Assembly (NCBI GenBank): GCA_025656435.1 | Contig: JAHXHT010000047.1 | Span: 1-12,658, forward strand | Length of the DNA: 12,658 nt | Reading direction: 5' to 3' | From: Candidatus Thiodiazotropha sp. (ex Gloverina cf. vestifex) | GTDB lineage: Bacteria; Pseudomonadota; Gammaproteobacteria; Chromatiales; Chromatiaceae | Shown here: positions 1-6,989 of the stretch, in pieces | How the letters are laid out: every line of letters starts with the position of its first letter | Numbering within the stretch: position 1 is the first letter of the stretch | Made by a program: the position numbers and the translations under genes | Notes under the pieces: model-generated | The model's input: the letters and a program-made list of their open reading frames with translations, nothing else | Told to the model about the DNA's origin: nothing | Database searches by the model: none

Positions 1-37
1 AACAGTCACAATTACGGCCATACAACCGCGCCTACGC

Positions 38-295
38 CTATCGGGGACTAATCGCCTCGGCTTTCAGCCTTCCATGGCGATCAGCGGGCGATGCAGGATC
101 ATTCTCATCGTAGCTGAATTCACCGGAGAACCGGTTAAATCGGCCGGTCAGCCAACTGTAACCCAAATGACTGATCCTGAACTGAATAAAGGCGTGACTG
201 CCTTCAGTATCGATTAAATAGTCGGATGCTGATGCAGAGACAGCACCGAACACGGAGAGAATAAAGAACACGACCATCCGAATTGAGTAAATCAT
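38..295 (-). pseudogene. YceI-family periplasmic protein, truncated after about 60 family-like residues
   Basis: The product begins with a Sec signal peptide (a hydrophobic run and a likely cleavage after ASAS). It then shows the YceI pattern: YLIDTEGSHAFIQF, ISHLGYSWLTGRF and FSGEFSYDENDPAS. YceI proteins are lipocalin-like periplasmic beta-barrels of roughly 190 residues that bind isoprenoid-type lipids. Here the family-like sequence stops after DENDPAS, and about 16 unrelated residues run to a TAG stop. I looked at the other two frames downstream and found no continuation of the family's usual conserved stretch (such as NHAERDKH), so one indel does not explain the break; a deletion or insertion is more likely. 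I chose the ATG at 295 over the one at 301 because AAGGA lies six bases upstream of it. The family call is fairly sure. That the gene is broken is an inference, because the window begins 37 bases past the stop. Confidence 0.6.
51..81. repeat. Nested palindrome at the broken end of the YceI gene
   Basis: ATCGCC (51-56) pairs with GGCGAT (76-81). Inside it GGCT (59-62) pairs with AGCC (66-69) around a three-base loop. It lies in the part of the reading frame that no longer resembles YceI, so it may belong to inserted or rearranged sequence. It is short, and chance cannot be excluded. Confidence 0.3.
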
Positions 296-474
296 TAGCA
301 TTCCTTATAGGGTTAAGCTGGTCATCAATGTAGGGCAGCCAAGCGTTAGCAAAATTTCTGTGACATCGACGAATCGTTTAGACCGTCTGAGTCATGTTTT
401 ATCACTTTGAACTGTATGTGACCTTTATCAATCTAGCGTGTTTTCAATCTTGCCGTTGGCCTCAATAGTTGAGC

Positions 475-480
475 TATACT
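475..480 (+). promoter_or_regulatory. Candidate -10 box just upstream of the SpoIIAA-like gene
   Basis: TATACT ends seven bases before the ATG at 488, which would put the transcript start at or next to the start codon. The best -35 match, TTGCCG at 450-455, is 19 bases away, longer than ideal. No Shine-Dalgarno sequence precedes the ATG, which agrees with a leaderless or near-leaderless mRNA. This is weak evidence from motif matching only. Confidence 0.3.
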
Positions 481-487
481 GTCTCTC

Positions 488-901
488 ATGGATACGATAG
501 ACACTGGAAAGGTCAGGCTCGACATCGTCGACAACAGCTATATACATGCTGTTATCTACAGCGACGAGGAGATCATCGAAAGCGACATCAAACCTGTCAC
601 TAACTTCCTTGATCAGTTTACAGATCCAGTGCCAGCTTTGATCGAGCGACAGGGACAATACTCAATCTCTGTCCTGGTGCAAATCTCGATGATGCAGCAG
701 ACCAAGCATCGACTGAAAGCCGTGGCCTACATCGAACGTAACCACCGTGACGTGATCATGACCCGGATCGCAGCCAGCACCTATTTCCGAGATGTAGAGG
801 TCAAGTCCTTCTACGACCAGGAAGAAGCCATCGAGTGGTTGAAGCAGTTCTTCCCCGCCACACCACTTATCACCGAAACACAGAAATCGGCCCAGGTATA
901 A
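488..901 (+). CDS. SpoIIAA/STAS-like small protein
   Basis: This is a 137-residue soluble protein with no signal peptide or membrane segment. The pattern resembles the SpoIIAA-like (STAS-related) fold: an N-terminal strand pair (VRLDIVDNSYIHAVIYSDEE), a central strand (ISVLVQISMM), a strand-helix unit (RLKAVAYIERN) and a closing FYDQEEAIEWLKQFF. That last pattern, an aromatic residue then D, two acidic residues and an A-WL helix, is typical of this group. Such proteins are small cytoplasmic domains of mostly unknown role. The first ATG is used because the conserved fold begins about ten residues after it. There is no Shine-Dalgarno site and a TATACT box sits just upstream. It converges on the Lrp-type gene with only eight bases between the stops. 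The family assignment is by recognition of pattern only. Confidence 0.65.
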   Translation: MDTIDTGKVRLDIVDNSYIHAVIYSDEEIIESDIKPVTNFLDQFTDPVPALIERQGQYSISVLVQISMMQQTKHRLKAVAYIERNHRDVIMTRIAASTYFRDVEVKSFYDQEEAIEWLKQFFPATPLITETQKSAQV

Positions 902-909
902 TGATGATT

Positions 910-1371
910 TCAGACGGGTAGCGCTGTCTCATCCACCACCCGACGCATGACAAAGCTGGAGTGGACACCGCTCACCCCTTCAATGCGTGTAATCTGGTTC
1001 AGCAGCAGCGCCTGATAGGCCTCCATATCCTTGACCACGACCTTGATCTGGTAATCCGCATCCTGGCCTGTGATCAGCAGGCACTCCAGCACCTCGGGAA
1101 GAGCGCTGACCATCTTTTCAAAGTTGGCGAATCGTTCCGGTGTGTGGCGATCCATAGCAATATGGATCAGAGCCATCAGGCTCAGACCAAGTTTACCGGC
1201 ATCCAGACATGCCCGGTAGCCTGTTATGATCCCCGCCGCTTCCAAGGCCCGCACCCGTCGCAGGCAGGAGGAAGGTGAGAGACCGATCTTTTCTGCCAGA
1301 TCCTGGTTGCTGATTCGGCCATCCTGCTGCAGCAATTGCAGAATACGCTTATCGTAGCGATCCAACGTCAT
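910..1371 (-). CDS. Lrp/AsnC-family transcriptional regulator
   Basis: The 153-residue protein has the standard Lrp/AsnC layout. An N-terminal helix-turn-helix begins LDRYDKRILQLLQQDGRISN, continues DLAEKIGLSPSSCLRRV and ends RALEAAGIITGY (residues 3-52). A C-terminal RAM/ligand-binding domain follows (about 67-150), including the ITGQDADYQIKVVV stretch. These dimeric or octameric proteins sense amino acids and control amino-acid metabolism. I prefer the ATG at 1371 to the GTG at 1374, because GAGGG lies seven bases upstream of the ATG. The gene is divergent from leuA across an AT-rich gap with a symmetric dyad, so control of leuA and of itself is plausible but not shown. A TATAAT hexamer sits on its strand at 1392-1397. 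It cannot be named Lrp proper with certainty, because the family has many paralogues. Confidence 0.9.
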   Translation of the reverse strand: MTLDRYDKRILQLLQQDGRISNQDLAEKIGLSPSSCLRRVRALEAAGIITGYRACLDAGKLGLSLMALIHIAMDRHTPERFANFEKMVSALPEVLECLLITGQDADYQIKVVVKDMEAYQALLLNQITRIEGVSGVHSSFVMRRVVDETALPV

Positions 1372-1391
1372 CACACTGCCCTCAATTCAAC

Positions 1392-1397
1392 ATTATA
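1392..1397 (-). promoter_or_regulatory. Candidate -10 box of the Lrp-type gene
   Basis: A perfect TATAAT on the minus strand lies 20 bases upstream of the ATG at 1371, which would give a very short leader. No good -35 box stands at the proper distance, so an activator or autoregulation would be needed. The tract is AT-rich, so a chance match is possible. Confidence 0.3.
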
Positions 1398-1398
1398 A

Positions 1399-1419
1399 AA
1401 AATATTATGCTTATATTTT
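1399..1419. promoter_or_regulatory. AT-rich symmetric dyad, candidate Lrp-type operator between the regulator gene and leuA
   Basis: AAAATAT (1399-1405) and ATATTTT (1413-1419) are perfect seven-base inverted arms around a seven-base spacer, centred at 1409. Lrp/AsnC proteins bind degenerate AT-rich dyads of about this size. It lies immediately upstream of the regulator's candidate -10 box and between two divergent genes. The assignment is inferred from position and symmetry only. Confidence 0.4.
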
Positions 1420-1600
1420 CTAATATAGAGCAATACTTCACTTAATTACACCAAATCACAACCACAATTCGCAAGCACTTGCCAATCGATCTGCTCTAAT
1501 CTTTCACCATCGGCCACAAGCCAATCAAGAATTGCCCCCAGCCACAAGCCATGGGCAGAGCAGAAAGCCTCACAAGGGCAGATCAATGAGCCACTCAACC

Positions 1601-1605
1601 AGGAG
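1601..1605 (+). promoter_or_regulatory. Ribosome binding site that fixes the TTG start of leuA
   Basis: AGGAG stands eight bases before the TTG at 1614. The next in-frame ATG (1656) has an AGGGG directly against it, which is too close to serve. The frame is closed upstream by TGA at 1587-1589, with no other usual start codon between. Confidence 0.65.
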
Positions 1606-1613
1606 CAAGTACC

Positions 1614-3281
1614 TTGAAACGTTTCGACCATCGCAAATATCACCCCACTCAGGGGATGCCTCTACAGCATCGCGAGTGGCCCAACCGGACCATCGGCAAG
1701 GCGCCAATCTGGGCCAGTGTCGATCTGCGCGATGGAAATCAGGCATTACTGGAGCCCATGAGTGTGGAGCAGAAACGGCGTCTGTGGAGACTGTTGGTGA
1801 AACTCGGCTTCAAGGAGATCGAACTCGGCTTTCCCGCCGCCAGCCAGCCGGACTACGACTTTGTGTGCTGGCTGATAGAGGGAGACCATATCCCTGCTGA
1901 TGTAACCGTGCAGGTATTGGTCCAGGCCCGAGAGTCACTGATCCGCAAGACCTTCGAGTCACTCAAAGGCGCACGACGCGCTATCGTGCATGTCTATAAC
2001 TCCACCTCTACGGTACAGCGTGAACGGGTCTTCGGACTCGACCGTGACGGCATTAAGGCCATTGCAATAGAGAGTGCGGAGTTGCTGAAACGCGAAGCCA
2101 GACACTACCCGGAAACCGAGTGGGTCTTCCAGTATTCTCCTGAAAGCTTCTCCAATACCGAGTGGGATTATGCGGTGGAGGTCTGCAACGCCGTGATCGA
2201 TGTCTGGCAACCGACAGTTGACCACCCCTGCATTCTCAACCTTCCCGCAACGGTGGAAAGCAGTACACCCAACGTCTTCGCAGACCAGGTTGAGTATTTC
2301 TGCCGCCAAATCTCACGGCGCGATGCCATTACGGTATCGGTTCATACCCATAACGACCGAGGCAGTGCGGTGGCTGCGGCAGAAATGGCGATCCTCGCCG
2401 GCGCGGATCGCGTTGAAGGCACCCTCATGGGGAATGGTGAGCGAACCGGTAACATGGACGTGGTCACACTGGCCATGAATCTCTACAGTCAGGGCATAGA
2501 TCCCGAACTTGATCTCTCCCAACCGGATGAGATTCTGCAAGTCTACAGCCAATGCACTGGTCTGCCGGTACACCCCAGACACCCCTGGGTGGGAGAGCTG
2601 GTCTATACCGCCTTTTCCGGCTCTCATCAGGATGCCATCCGCAAGTGCCTGCATCTTCAACAATCGGACGAATCCTGGCAGGTCGCCTACCTCCCTATCG
2701 ATCCACAGGACATTGGCCGTGACTACCAGGCAGTCATCCGGGTCAACAGTCAGTCGGGCAAAGGGGGCGTGGCCTATGTGCTCGAGCGGGACTTCGGGCT
2801 GATGCTGCCGCGCTGGATCCAGACAGAACTGGCTGCCATCGTGCAGCGGGAGAGTGAATCACGTCAGGGAGAGGTCGACAGCAGAACCATTTACCAGCTC
2901 TTCCAGGACCGTTTCGTGGCTGACGACAAGCCCATCCGACTGGAGGGTTACCGTTTAGACCGTCACCAGGGTAGCGATATGATCGAGGTAAAGCTGACGG
3001 ATAGCGCTCAACCGAGGACAATTCATGGACGGGGTGAAGGGGCTATCTCAGCCTTCATGGATGCCTGGACACAGGCCTACGGCCAGCAGGCCAGAGTGCT
3101 CGATTACAGCGAACACGCTATCGGTGAGGGTACAGATGCAGAAGCTGTCGCCTACGTACTGCTCGATGTGGAAGGTCAGCATATCGCAGGAGCGGCATTC
3201 GATCAGGATAGCCTGAGTGCCTCACTCAAATCGCTGACATCCGCGTTGAATCTGTCCCAGTCCACACGACGGGCTGCCTGA
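1614..3281 (+). CDS. leuA: 2-isopropylmalate synthase, long (LeuA2-type) form
   Basis: This cytoplasmic enzyme condenses acetyl-CoA with 2-oxoisovalerate to 2-isopropylmalate, the first committed step of leucine synthesis. The 555-residue length fits the long form of the family. The TIM-barrel catalytic domain shows VDLRDGNQAL at 36-45 (the metal-binding aspartate region), SPESFSNTEWDYAV at 175-188, the metal ligands in HTHNDRG at 244-250 and GNGERTGNMD at 273-282. A linker follows, then the C-terminal domain (about 425-550), which in this family binds leucine for feedback inhibition. The TTG start is chosen because of the AGGAG eight bases upstream. A second, out-of-frame ATG with its own Shine-Dalgarno site lies at 1586 and overlaps the start. 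The gene stands alone on this strand, and leuB, leuC and leuD are not in the window. Confidence 0.95.
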   Translation: MKRFDHRKYHPTQGMPLQHREWPNRTIGKAPIWASVDLRDGNQALLEPMSVEQKRRLWRLLVKLGFKEIELGFPAASQPDYDFVCWLIEGDHIPADVTVQVLVQARESLIRKTFESLKGARRAIVHVYNSTSTVQRERVFGLDRDGIKAIAIESAELLKREARHYPETEWVFQYSPESFSNTEWDYAVEVCNAVIDVWQPTVDHPCILNLPATVESSTPNVFADQVEYFCRQISRRDAITVSVHTHNDRGSAVAAAEMAILAGADRVEGTLMGNGERTGNMDVVTLAMNLYSQGIDPELDLSQPDEILQVYSQCTGLPVHPRHPWVGELVYTAFSGSHQDAIRKCLHLQQSDESWQVAYLPIDPQDIGRDYQAVIRVNSQSGKGGVAYVLERDFGLMLPRWIQTELAAIVQRESESRQGEVDSRTIYQLFQDRFVADDKPIRLEGYRLDRHQGSDMIEVKLTDSAQPRTIHGRGEGAISAFMDAWTQAYGQQARVLDYSEHAIGEGTDAEAVAYVLLDVEGQHIAGAAFDQDSLSASLKSLTSALNLSQSTRRAA

Positions 3282-3296
3282 ACAGAGACAGCATTG

Positions 3297-3339
3297 GGTG
3301 GCTGGTTCGGGGGAGTTTCACAACCCCGAACCAGCCACC
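3297..3339 (+). terminator. Strong hairpin after leuA, without a U tract
   Basis: A perfect 16-base-pair stem (3297-3312 with 3324-3339) encloses an 11-base loop, starting 15 bases after the leuA stop. It is GC-rich and stable, but neither strand has a run of T after it. It may be a 3' stabilising or processing hairpin, or an atypical terminator of leuA. Confidence 0.55.
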
Positions 3340-3384
3340 GACCAAAAGATATCAAACCGCATCCCGGACAGTTTTCCCTGAACT

Positions 3385-3409
3385 AGCACGGGTGTGCCCC
3401 ACCTGTGCT
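3385..3409. repeat. Second hairpin in the leuA-argG convergent gap
   Basis: AGCACGGGT (3385-3393) pairs with ACCTGTGCT (3401-3409), with one G-U wobble and a seven-base loop. There is no T run on either side. Its role is unknown; it could add to termination or stability at the two converging 3' ends. Confidence 0.4.
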
Positions 3410-3443
3410 CAACGGTTGGAGAGCAATGCAGAATCACACAGGC

Positions 3444-3479
3444 AAAAAAATGGCCGGCATCCAAGAATGACCAGCCATT
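3444..3479 (-). terminator. argG: Rho-independent terminator of argG
   Basis: Read on the minus strand, AATGGCTGG pairs with CCGGCCATT (one G-U wobble) around a 13-base loop. It is followed by an unbroken T run (plus-strand A run at 3444-3450). It starts 16 bases after the argG stop, which is the classic form and position. Confidence 0.8.
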
Positions 3480-3495
3480 CTCTAACTAGCGGTTA

Positions 3496-4716
3496 TTAGC
3501 GTTTCTTAGATGCAGCCACCCGCAGACGCAGGGCATTCAGTTTGATGAATCCCTCGGCATCCTGCTGATTATAGGCACCGGCATCGTCCTCGAAAGTAGC
3601 GATAGACTCGTCGAACAGGCTATTGGTCTCGGACTTGCGCCCAACCACGTAGACATTGCCCTTGTAGAGCTTCAATCTGACCACACCGTTGACCACTTTC
3701 TGGGTCTCGTCGATGGCAGCCTGCAACATCTCCCGCTCCGGGGCGAACCAATAACCGTTATAGACCAGCTTGGCATAGCGAGGCATCAATTCATCCTTCG
3801 TATGTGCCGCCTCCCGGTCAAGGGTGAGGGATTCCATGGCCCGGTGAGCTTTGAGCAGGATGGTGCCGCCGGGGGTTTCGTAACAGCCGCGGGACTTCAT
3901 GCCCACATAGCGATTCTCGACGATATCGGCACGGCCGATACCGTTGGCGCCACCCAATTGGTTCAGCTTGAGCAGGAGACTGGCAGGAGTGAGATCTTCA
4001 CCGCCGATGGAAACCGCATCGCCGTTTTTAAAGCCAATTTCGATATAGGTTGGCGCATCCGGCGCCTCCTCCGGTGAGACCGACCAGCGCCACATCTCGT
4101 TGCCCGGCTCGGTCCAGGGATCCTCCAGATCGTAACCTTCATAGGAGATGTGCAGCAGATTCGCATCCATGGAATAGGGGGACTTCTTGCCTTCCCGTTT
4201 CATCTCGACGGAGATGCCGTGGGCTTCGGCATAGGCCAGCAGCTTCTCGCGGGAGTTGAGATCCCACTCACGCCAGGGAGCGATTATCTTGATATCGGGG
4301 CGCAACGCATAGGCGCCCAGCTCAAAACGCACCTGATCGTTACCCTTGCCAGTAGCGCCATGGGAAATCGCATCAGCACCGGTCTCGTTGGCAATCTCAA
4401 TCAGACGTTTGGCGATCAACGGACGGGCGATAGAGGTGCCCAGCAGGTACTCACCCTCGTAGATGGCATTGGCGCGAAACATGGGGAAGACATAGTCACG
4501 CACGAACTCTTCGGTGAGATCTTCGATATAGATCTCCTTGATACCGGCCGCCTCGGCCTTGCCGCGTACCGGCTCGACCTCTTCACCCTGGCCGATATCA
4601 GCAGTGAAGGTCACCACTTCGCATTGGTACTCGTCCTGCAGCCATTTGACGATAATCGAGGTATCCAAACCACCCGAGTAGGCCAGTACGACCTTTTTAA
4701 TGCCATCTTTGGACAT
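3496..4716 (-). CDS. argG: Argininosuccinate synthase
   Basis: ArgG joins citrulline and aspartate with ATP to form argininosuccinate, the penultimate step of arginine synthesis, in the cytoplasm. The 406-residue length matches the family. The ATP-pyrophosphatase P-loop AYSGGLDTS is at residues 12-20, the substrate-binding YEGEYLLGTSIARPL at 86-100, and SHGATGKGNDQVRFE at 118-132. Further along are YSMDANLLHISYEG and GIGRADIVENRYVGMKSRG, also conserved. The ATG has GGGAG seven bases upstream. The gene lies 90 bases downstream of the histidine kinase gene on the same strand but has its own likely promoter (TATAAT at 4755-4760) and its own terminator. It is therefore probably transcribed separately. 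No defect is visible. Confidence 0.97.
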   Translation of the reverse strand: MSKDGIKKVVLAYSGGLDTSIIVKWLQDEYQCEVVTFTADIGQGEEVEPVRGKAEAAGIKEIYIEDLTEEFVRDYVFPMFRANAIYEGEYLLGTSIARPLIAKRLIEIANETGADAISHGATGKGNDQVRFELGAYALRPDIKIIAPWREWDLNSREKLLAYAEAHGISVEMKREGKKSPYSMDANLLHISYEGYDLEDPWTEPGNEMWRWSVSPEEAPDAPTYIEIGFKNGDAVSIGGEDLTPASLLLKLNQLGGANGIGRADIVENRYVGMKSRGCYETPGGTILLKAHRAMESLTLDREAAHTKDELMPRYAKLVYNGYWFAPEREMLQAAIDETQKVVNGVVRLKLYKGNVYVVGRKSETNSLFDESIATFEDDAGAYNQQDAEGFIKLNALRLRVAASKKR

Positions 4717-4754
4717 CCGCAGTCTCCCAGAAAAGATGCTTGGAAAAGCCGGCC

Positions 4755-4782
4755 ATTATAGACCATTCGGGGCGAATGTCTC
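4755..4782 (-). promoter_or_regulatory. argG: argG promoter with an internal palindrome
   Basis: On the minus strand a perfect -10 TATAAT (4755-4760) lies 16 bases from a partial -35 GAGACA (4777-4782), giving a leader of about 32 bases. Between and touching them, CATTCG (4764-4769) and CGAATG (4773-4778) form a perfect inverted repeat with a GGG centre. A regulator bound there would block the polymerase. It does not match the usual ArgR box, which has an AT-rich centre. Confidence 0.6.
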
Positions 4783-4806
4783 ACCAGATAAACGGCCGCT
4801 CAGTTA

Positions 4807-5511
4807 TTAGGGCAGCAGAATTTTACAGCAACCCCCTTCCAGAACACCGCCGTTGGAGAGCGTTACCCGCCCCCGCCTGCCATCATGCTTGTGGAGATCG
4901 AGCACCACCTGCGTGAAATAGAGACCCAGACCGGTGTTGTTATTGAGAAAACCCGACTCCGGATGAAAGAACTCCCCCTGCTTCGCCAGCATCGATTCAG
5001 GAAAGCCGCTGCCGTTGTCCTCGATGGTAATAACCAACCCCTCGTCGCTGGACGAGGCCGTCACTCTCAACCAATCCTTGGTGTAGCGCAAGGCATTACT
5101 GATTGCGTTACTCATCACGCCGGTCATCAGATTCCGATCGAAATACCAGTAGAGCGCTTCGCTGCATTCAACCTCATAGCCAATCCCTTTCTGCTTGGTC
5201 AGATCACCATGCTCCAACATCTCTTCCTCGAGAAAATCACGGATGGAGTGGGCATCCACATTCAGCATGTAGTTGCCCTCCTCGATTTTGAACAGGGTCA
5301 GCATTTTCACCAGATTGTTGTTGATCCGCCTGACTTCATATTCCATGTCTGCGCACTCCTGGCTGACACCGCAGGCCTCCAGGTCACAGTTTTCCGAGAT
5401 CATGCCAATATACTTCAGCAGAATACCGAGGGAGTTCTTGATGTCATGGGAGACCATGGCAAAGGCCGAGGTCAATCCCAACACTTCATCTTTTTGTTGA
5501 TCATCCTTCAA
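4807..5511 (-). CDS. Small cytoplasmic sensor-less histidine kinase
   Basis: This 234-residue protein consists only of the kinase core. The dimerisation/phosphoacceptor helix holds the H box MVSHDIKNSL (phosphorylated His22). The HATPase domain has the N box SNAISNALRYT (134-144), the G1 box EDNGSGFP (164-171) and the G2 box NTGLGLYF (192-199). No signal peptide, membrane segment, PAS or HAMP domain is present, so its input must come from a partner protein. It starts 19 bases after the stop of the CheY-TPR gene and is surely co-transcribed with it; that regulator is the natural phosphorylation partner. The start is TTG, fixed by AGGAG seven bases upstream. The upstream partner is apparently broken, so this kinase may now be orphaned. 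Confidence 0.88.
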   Translation of the reverse strand: MKDDQQKDEVLGLTSAFAMVSHDIKNSLGILLKYIGMISENCDLEACGVSQECADMEYEVRRINNNLVKMLTLFKIEEGNYMLNVDAHSIRDFLEEEMLEHGDLTKQKGIGYEVECSEALYWYFDRNLMTGVMSNAISNALRYTKDWLRVTASSSDEGLVITIEDNGSGFPESMLAKQGEFFHPESGFLNNNTGLGLYFTQVVLDLHKHDGRRGRVTLSNGGVLEGGCCKILLP

Positions 5512-5518
5512 CTCAATA

Positions 5519-5523
5519 CTCCT
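5519..5523 (-). promoter_or_regulatory. Ribosome binding site that fixes the TTG start of the kinase
   Basis: AGGAG on the minus strand is seven bases before the TTG at 5511. It lies just after the TGA of the upstream TPR reading frame, so translation may be coupled. No ATG is available between this site and the H box except at residue 19, which is too late. Confidence 0.6.
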
Positions 5524-5530
5524 GATCCGG

Positions 5531-6688
5531 TCACGCCGGCAGCTGGTTTAATACATGGAGATACTTGTCTGCAGCGGCATCCCGTCTGTCTCTTAGCAAT
5601 AACTGATTCAACGAATGGCGACACCTGAAATGGTAGCCATGGTCTACCCCATGCTCTCGCATGTAGTCGATCATGGCACTGATCGACATGAGGGTAAGGG
5701 TGCGGTTGGCCGGGTAGTGATCAACCGTTTCATTCAATAAGGTGATTGCCTGCGCCACACCACCCTGCTGCAGCAGCTGAATGCACTCGCCATGAATCCG
5801 CTTCAATTCACCTCTGCTTTTCTTGATCAAGGCATCAGCTTCATTCTCTTTACCGTGGTGTTTCATCAACTGTTGTACTCGACCTGTCCATACATCATCA
5901 TCGTGATGATTACACATGAGAACACCCAACAGCGCTTGAGCCTCTTCGCTTCTGGAAAGCTGAAACAGATCATCTGCGGCTGCCAATAGATCATCGGCAG
6001 CGATGACTCCCTTGTGTTCCCTGACCAACTGATCAATCTCATGCAGATAGGCGTCGATCACTTCCTCACTATCAATATGACGCTTTGCCCGGGCATGCCT
6101 GCTCAGCATTTGAATCTGATCGGAGGGATGTTCATTGAAACGTTTGCGACCGTCAGCCAACAACCGCAGTAACTTCGGGTAGTGTCCGTTCTTCTGGTGA
6201 ATATCCGCCAGCTGACGGTACTCTTCTGCCTCGGCAAAACAGGAATTCTCTCCCCAGCGGACAGCCGCTAGAAAAGCACGCTCCGCTGTTTCCATATCAC
6301 CATTGTCTCGTGCCAGCTCACCCAATTTTCGCTGCCGGCTGACCAACTTAGGCGAAAGCTTGACTGCTTGCTGGAGTAGCGCCTGAGCCTCTACTGTCTC
6401 TCCTCGCGCTTCCAGCACCAGGGCCAGCCAATCATAGACTTCCAGATAGTGCTGATTCTCCTCAATCAGACTACGGAAACGCTGCTCAGCCTTCTCCAGA
6501 TCATTTCTGAAATAATCGATCTTGCCCAGGCCAAAATTCGCCCAGGGAAAATCACGAATCTTCAGCATCTGACGATAAATTGATGAAGCATCGTCATAGC
6601 GTTCAAGATCAATGCAGAGTTCTGACTGCAGTTTAGTCAGATAGAGGCGTTTTTTCAGGTCGCCGTCACGTTGTTCGTCACAAAGCGC
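5531..6688 (-). pseudogene. TPR (C-terminal) fragment of a CheY-TPR response regulator
   Basis: The frame is open from about 6718 and reads family-like from near 6688. It starts ALCDEQRDGDLKKR and goes on to LQSELCIDLERYDDASSIYR. From the first canonical ATG (6568) 345 residues follow. At least four tetratricopeptide repeats are visible: around ERYDDASSIYRQML, PWANFGLGKIDYFRNDLEKA, YDWLALVLEARGETVEAQAL and RKLGELARDNGDMETAERAF. More helical repeats run to the end. TPR arrays bind partner proteins. This is the C-terminal part of a known fusion in which a receiver domain precedes the TPRs. Here it is one base out of frame with its receiver, and no Shine-Dalgarno site precedes the ATG at 6568, so independent translation is doubtful. 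The kinase gene follows by 19 bases. Confidence 0.7.
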
Positions 6689-6989
6689 CGAGCACCATCG
6701 GCATATTGCTTTCAGCGGTGATCAAGAAGAAGCTGCAGGCATGGCCCAAATAACCGAGATGCCGCGCCTCTTCCAACACCTGCTGGCCATCCTTGCCGTC
6801 TCCCAGATTGTAGTCACAGATCACCACATCATAGTTTCGCACTGAGAGCGATTTCAGCCCCTGCTCCCCACAAGCGCAGGTCTCGATATCGACAGCACCA
6901 AAGCTCGTCAGCATCCCCTTGAATGAGACACGCATCTGCTCGAAATCATCGATGATCAGGTAGCGAAGACGGCCAAATAGATCGCCCAT
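6678..6989 (-). pseudogene. Receiver-domain (N-terminal) fragment of a CheY-TPR response regulator
   Basis: The 103-residue frame carries most of a CheY-like receiver. It has the acidic pair in YLIIDDFEQMRVSF (D14, D15), the phosphorylated aspartate in VVICDYNLGDGKDG, and the switch residue in FFLITAES. It then ends LGAL-stop at 6678-6680. The last strand and helix, including the invariant lysine found in a DDYLTKPF-type motif, are missing. So is the linker to the TPR part; I estimate roughly 45 residues are gone compared with the family. The TPR sequence resumes at once in the +1 frame. This is best explained by an internal deletion with loss of frame. The ATG follows a GGGAG at a long 12-base spacing. 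An FNR/Anr box lies about 106 bases upstream. Confidence 0.75.

Noticed and set aside
4150..5628. Plus-strand open frames of 203 and 247 codons opposite argG and the kinase/TPR genes
   Set aside because: Both lie antisense to genes with clear motifs, and have no ribosome binding site or recognisable domain.
6676..6688. Programmed +1 frameshift joining receiver and TPR parts, as in RF2
   Set aside because: The local order is GCT TTG TGA C, not the CTT TGA C slip site with an upstream Shine-Dalgarno. The product would still lack the end of the receiver domain.
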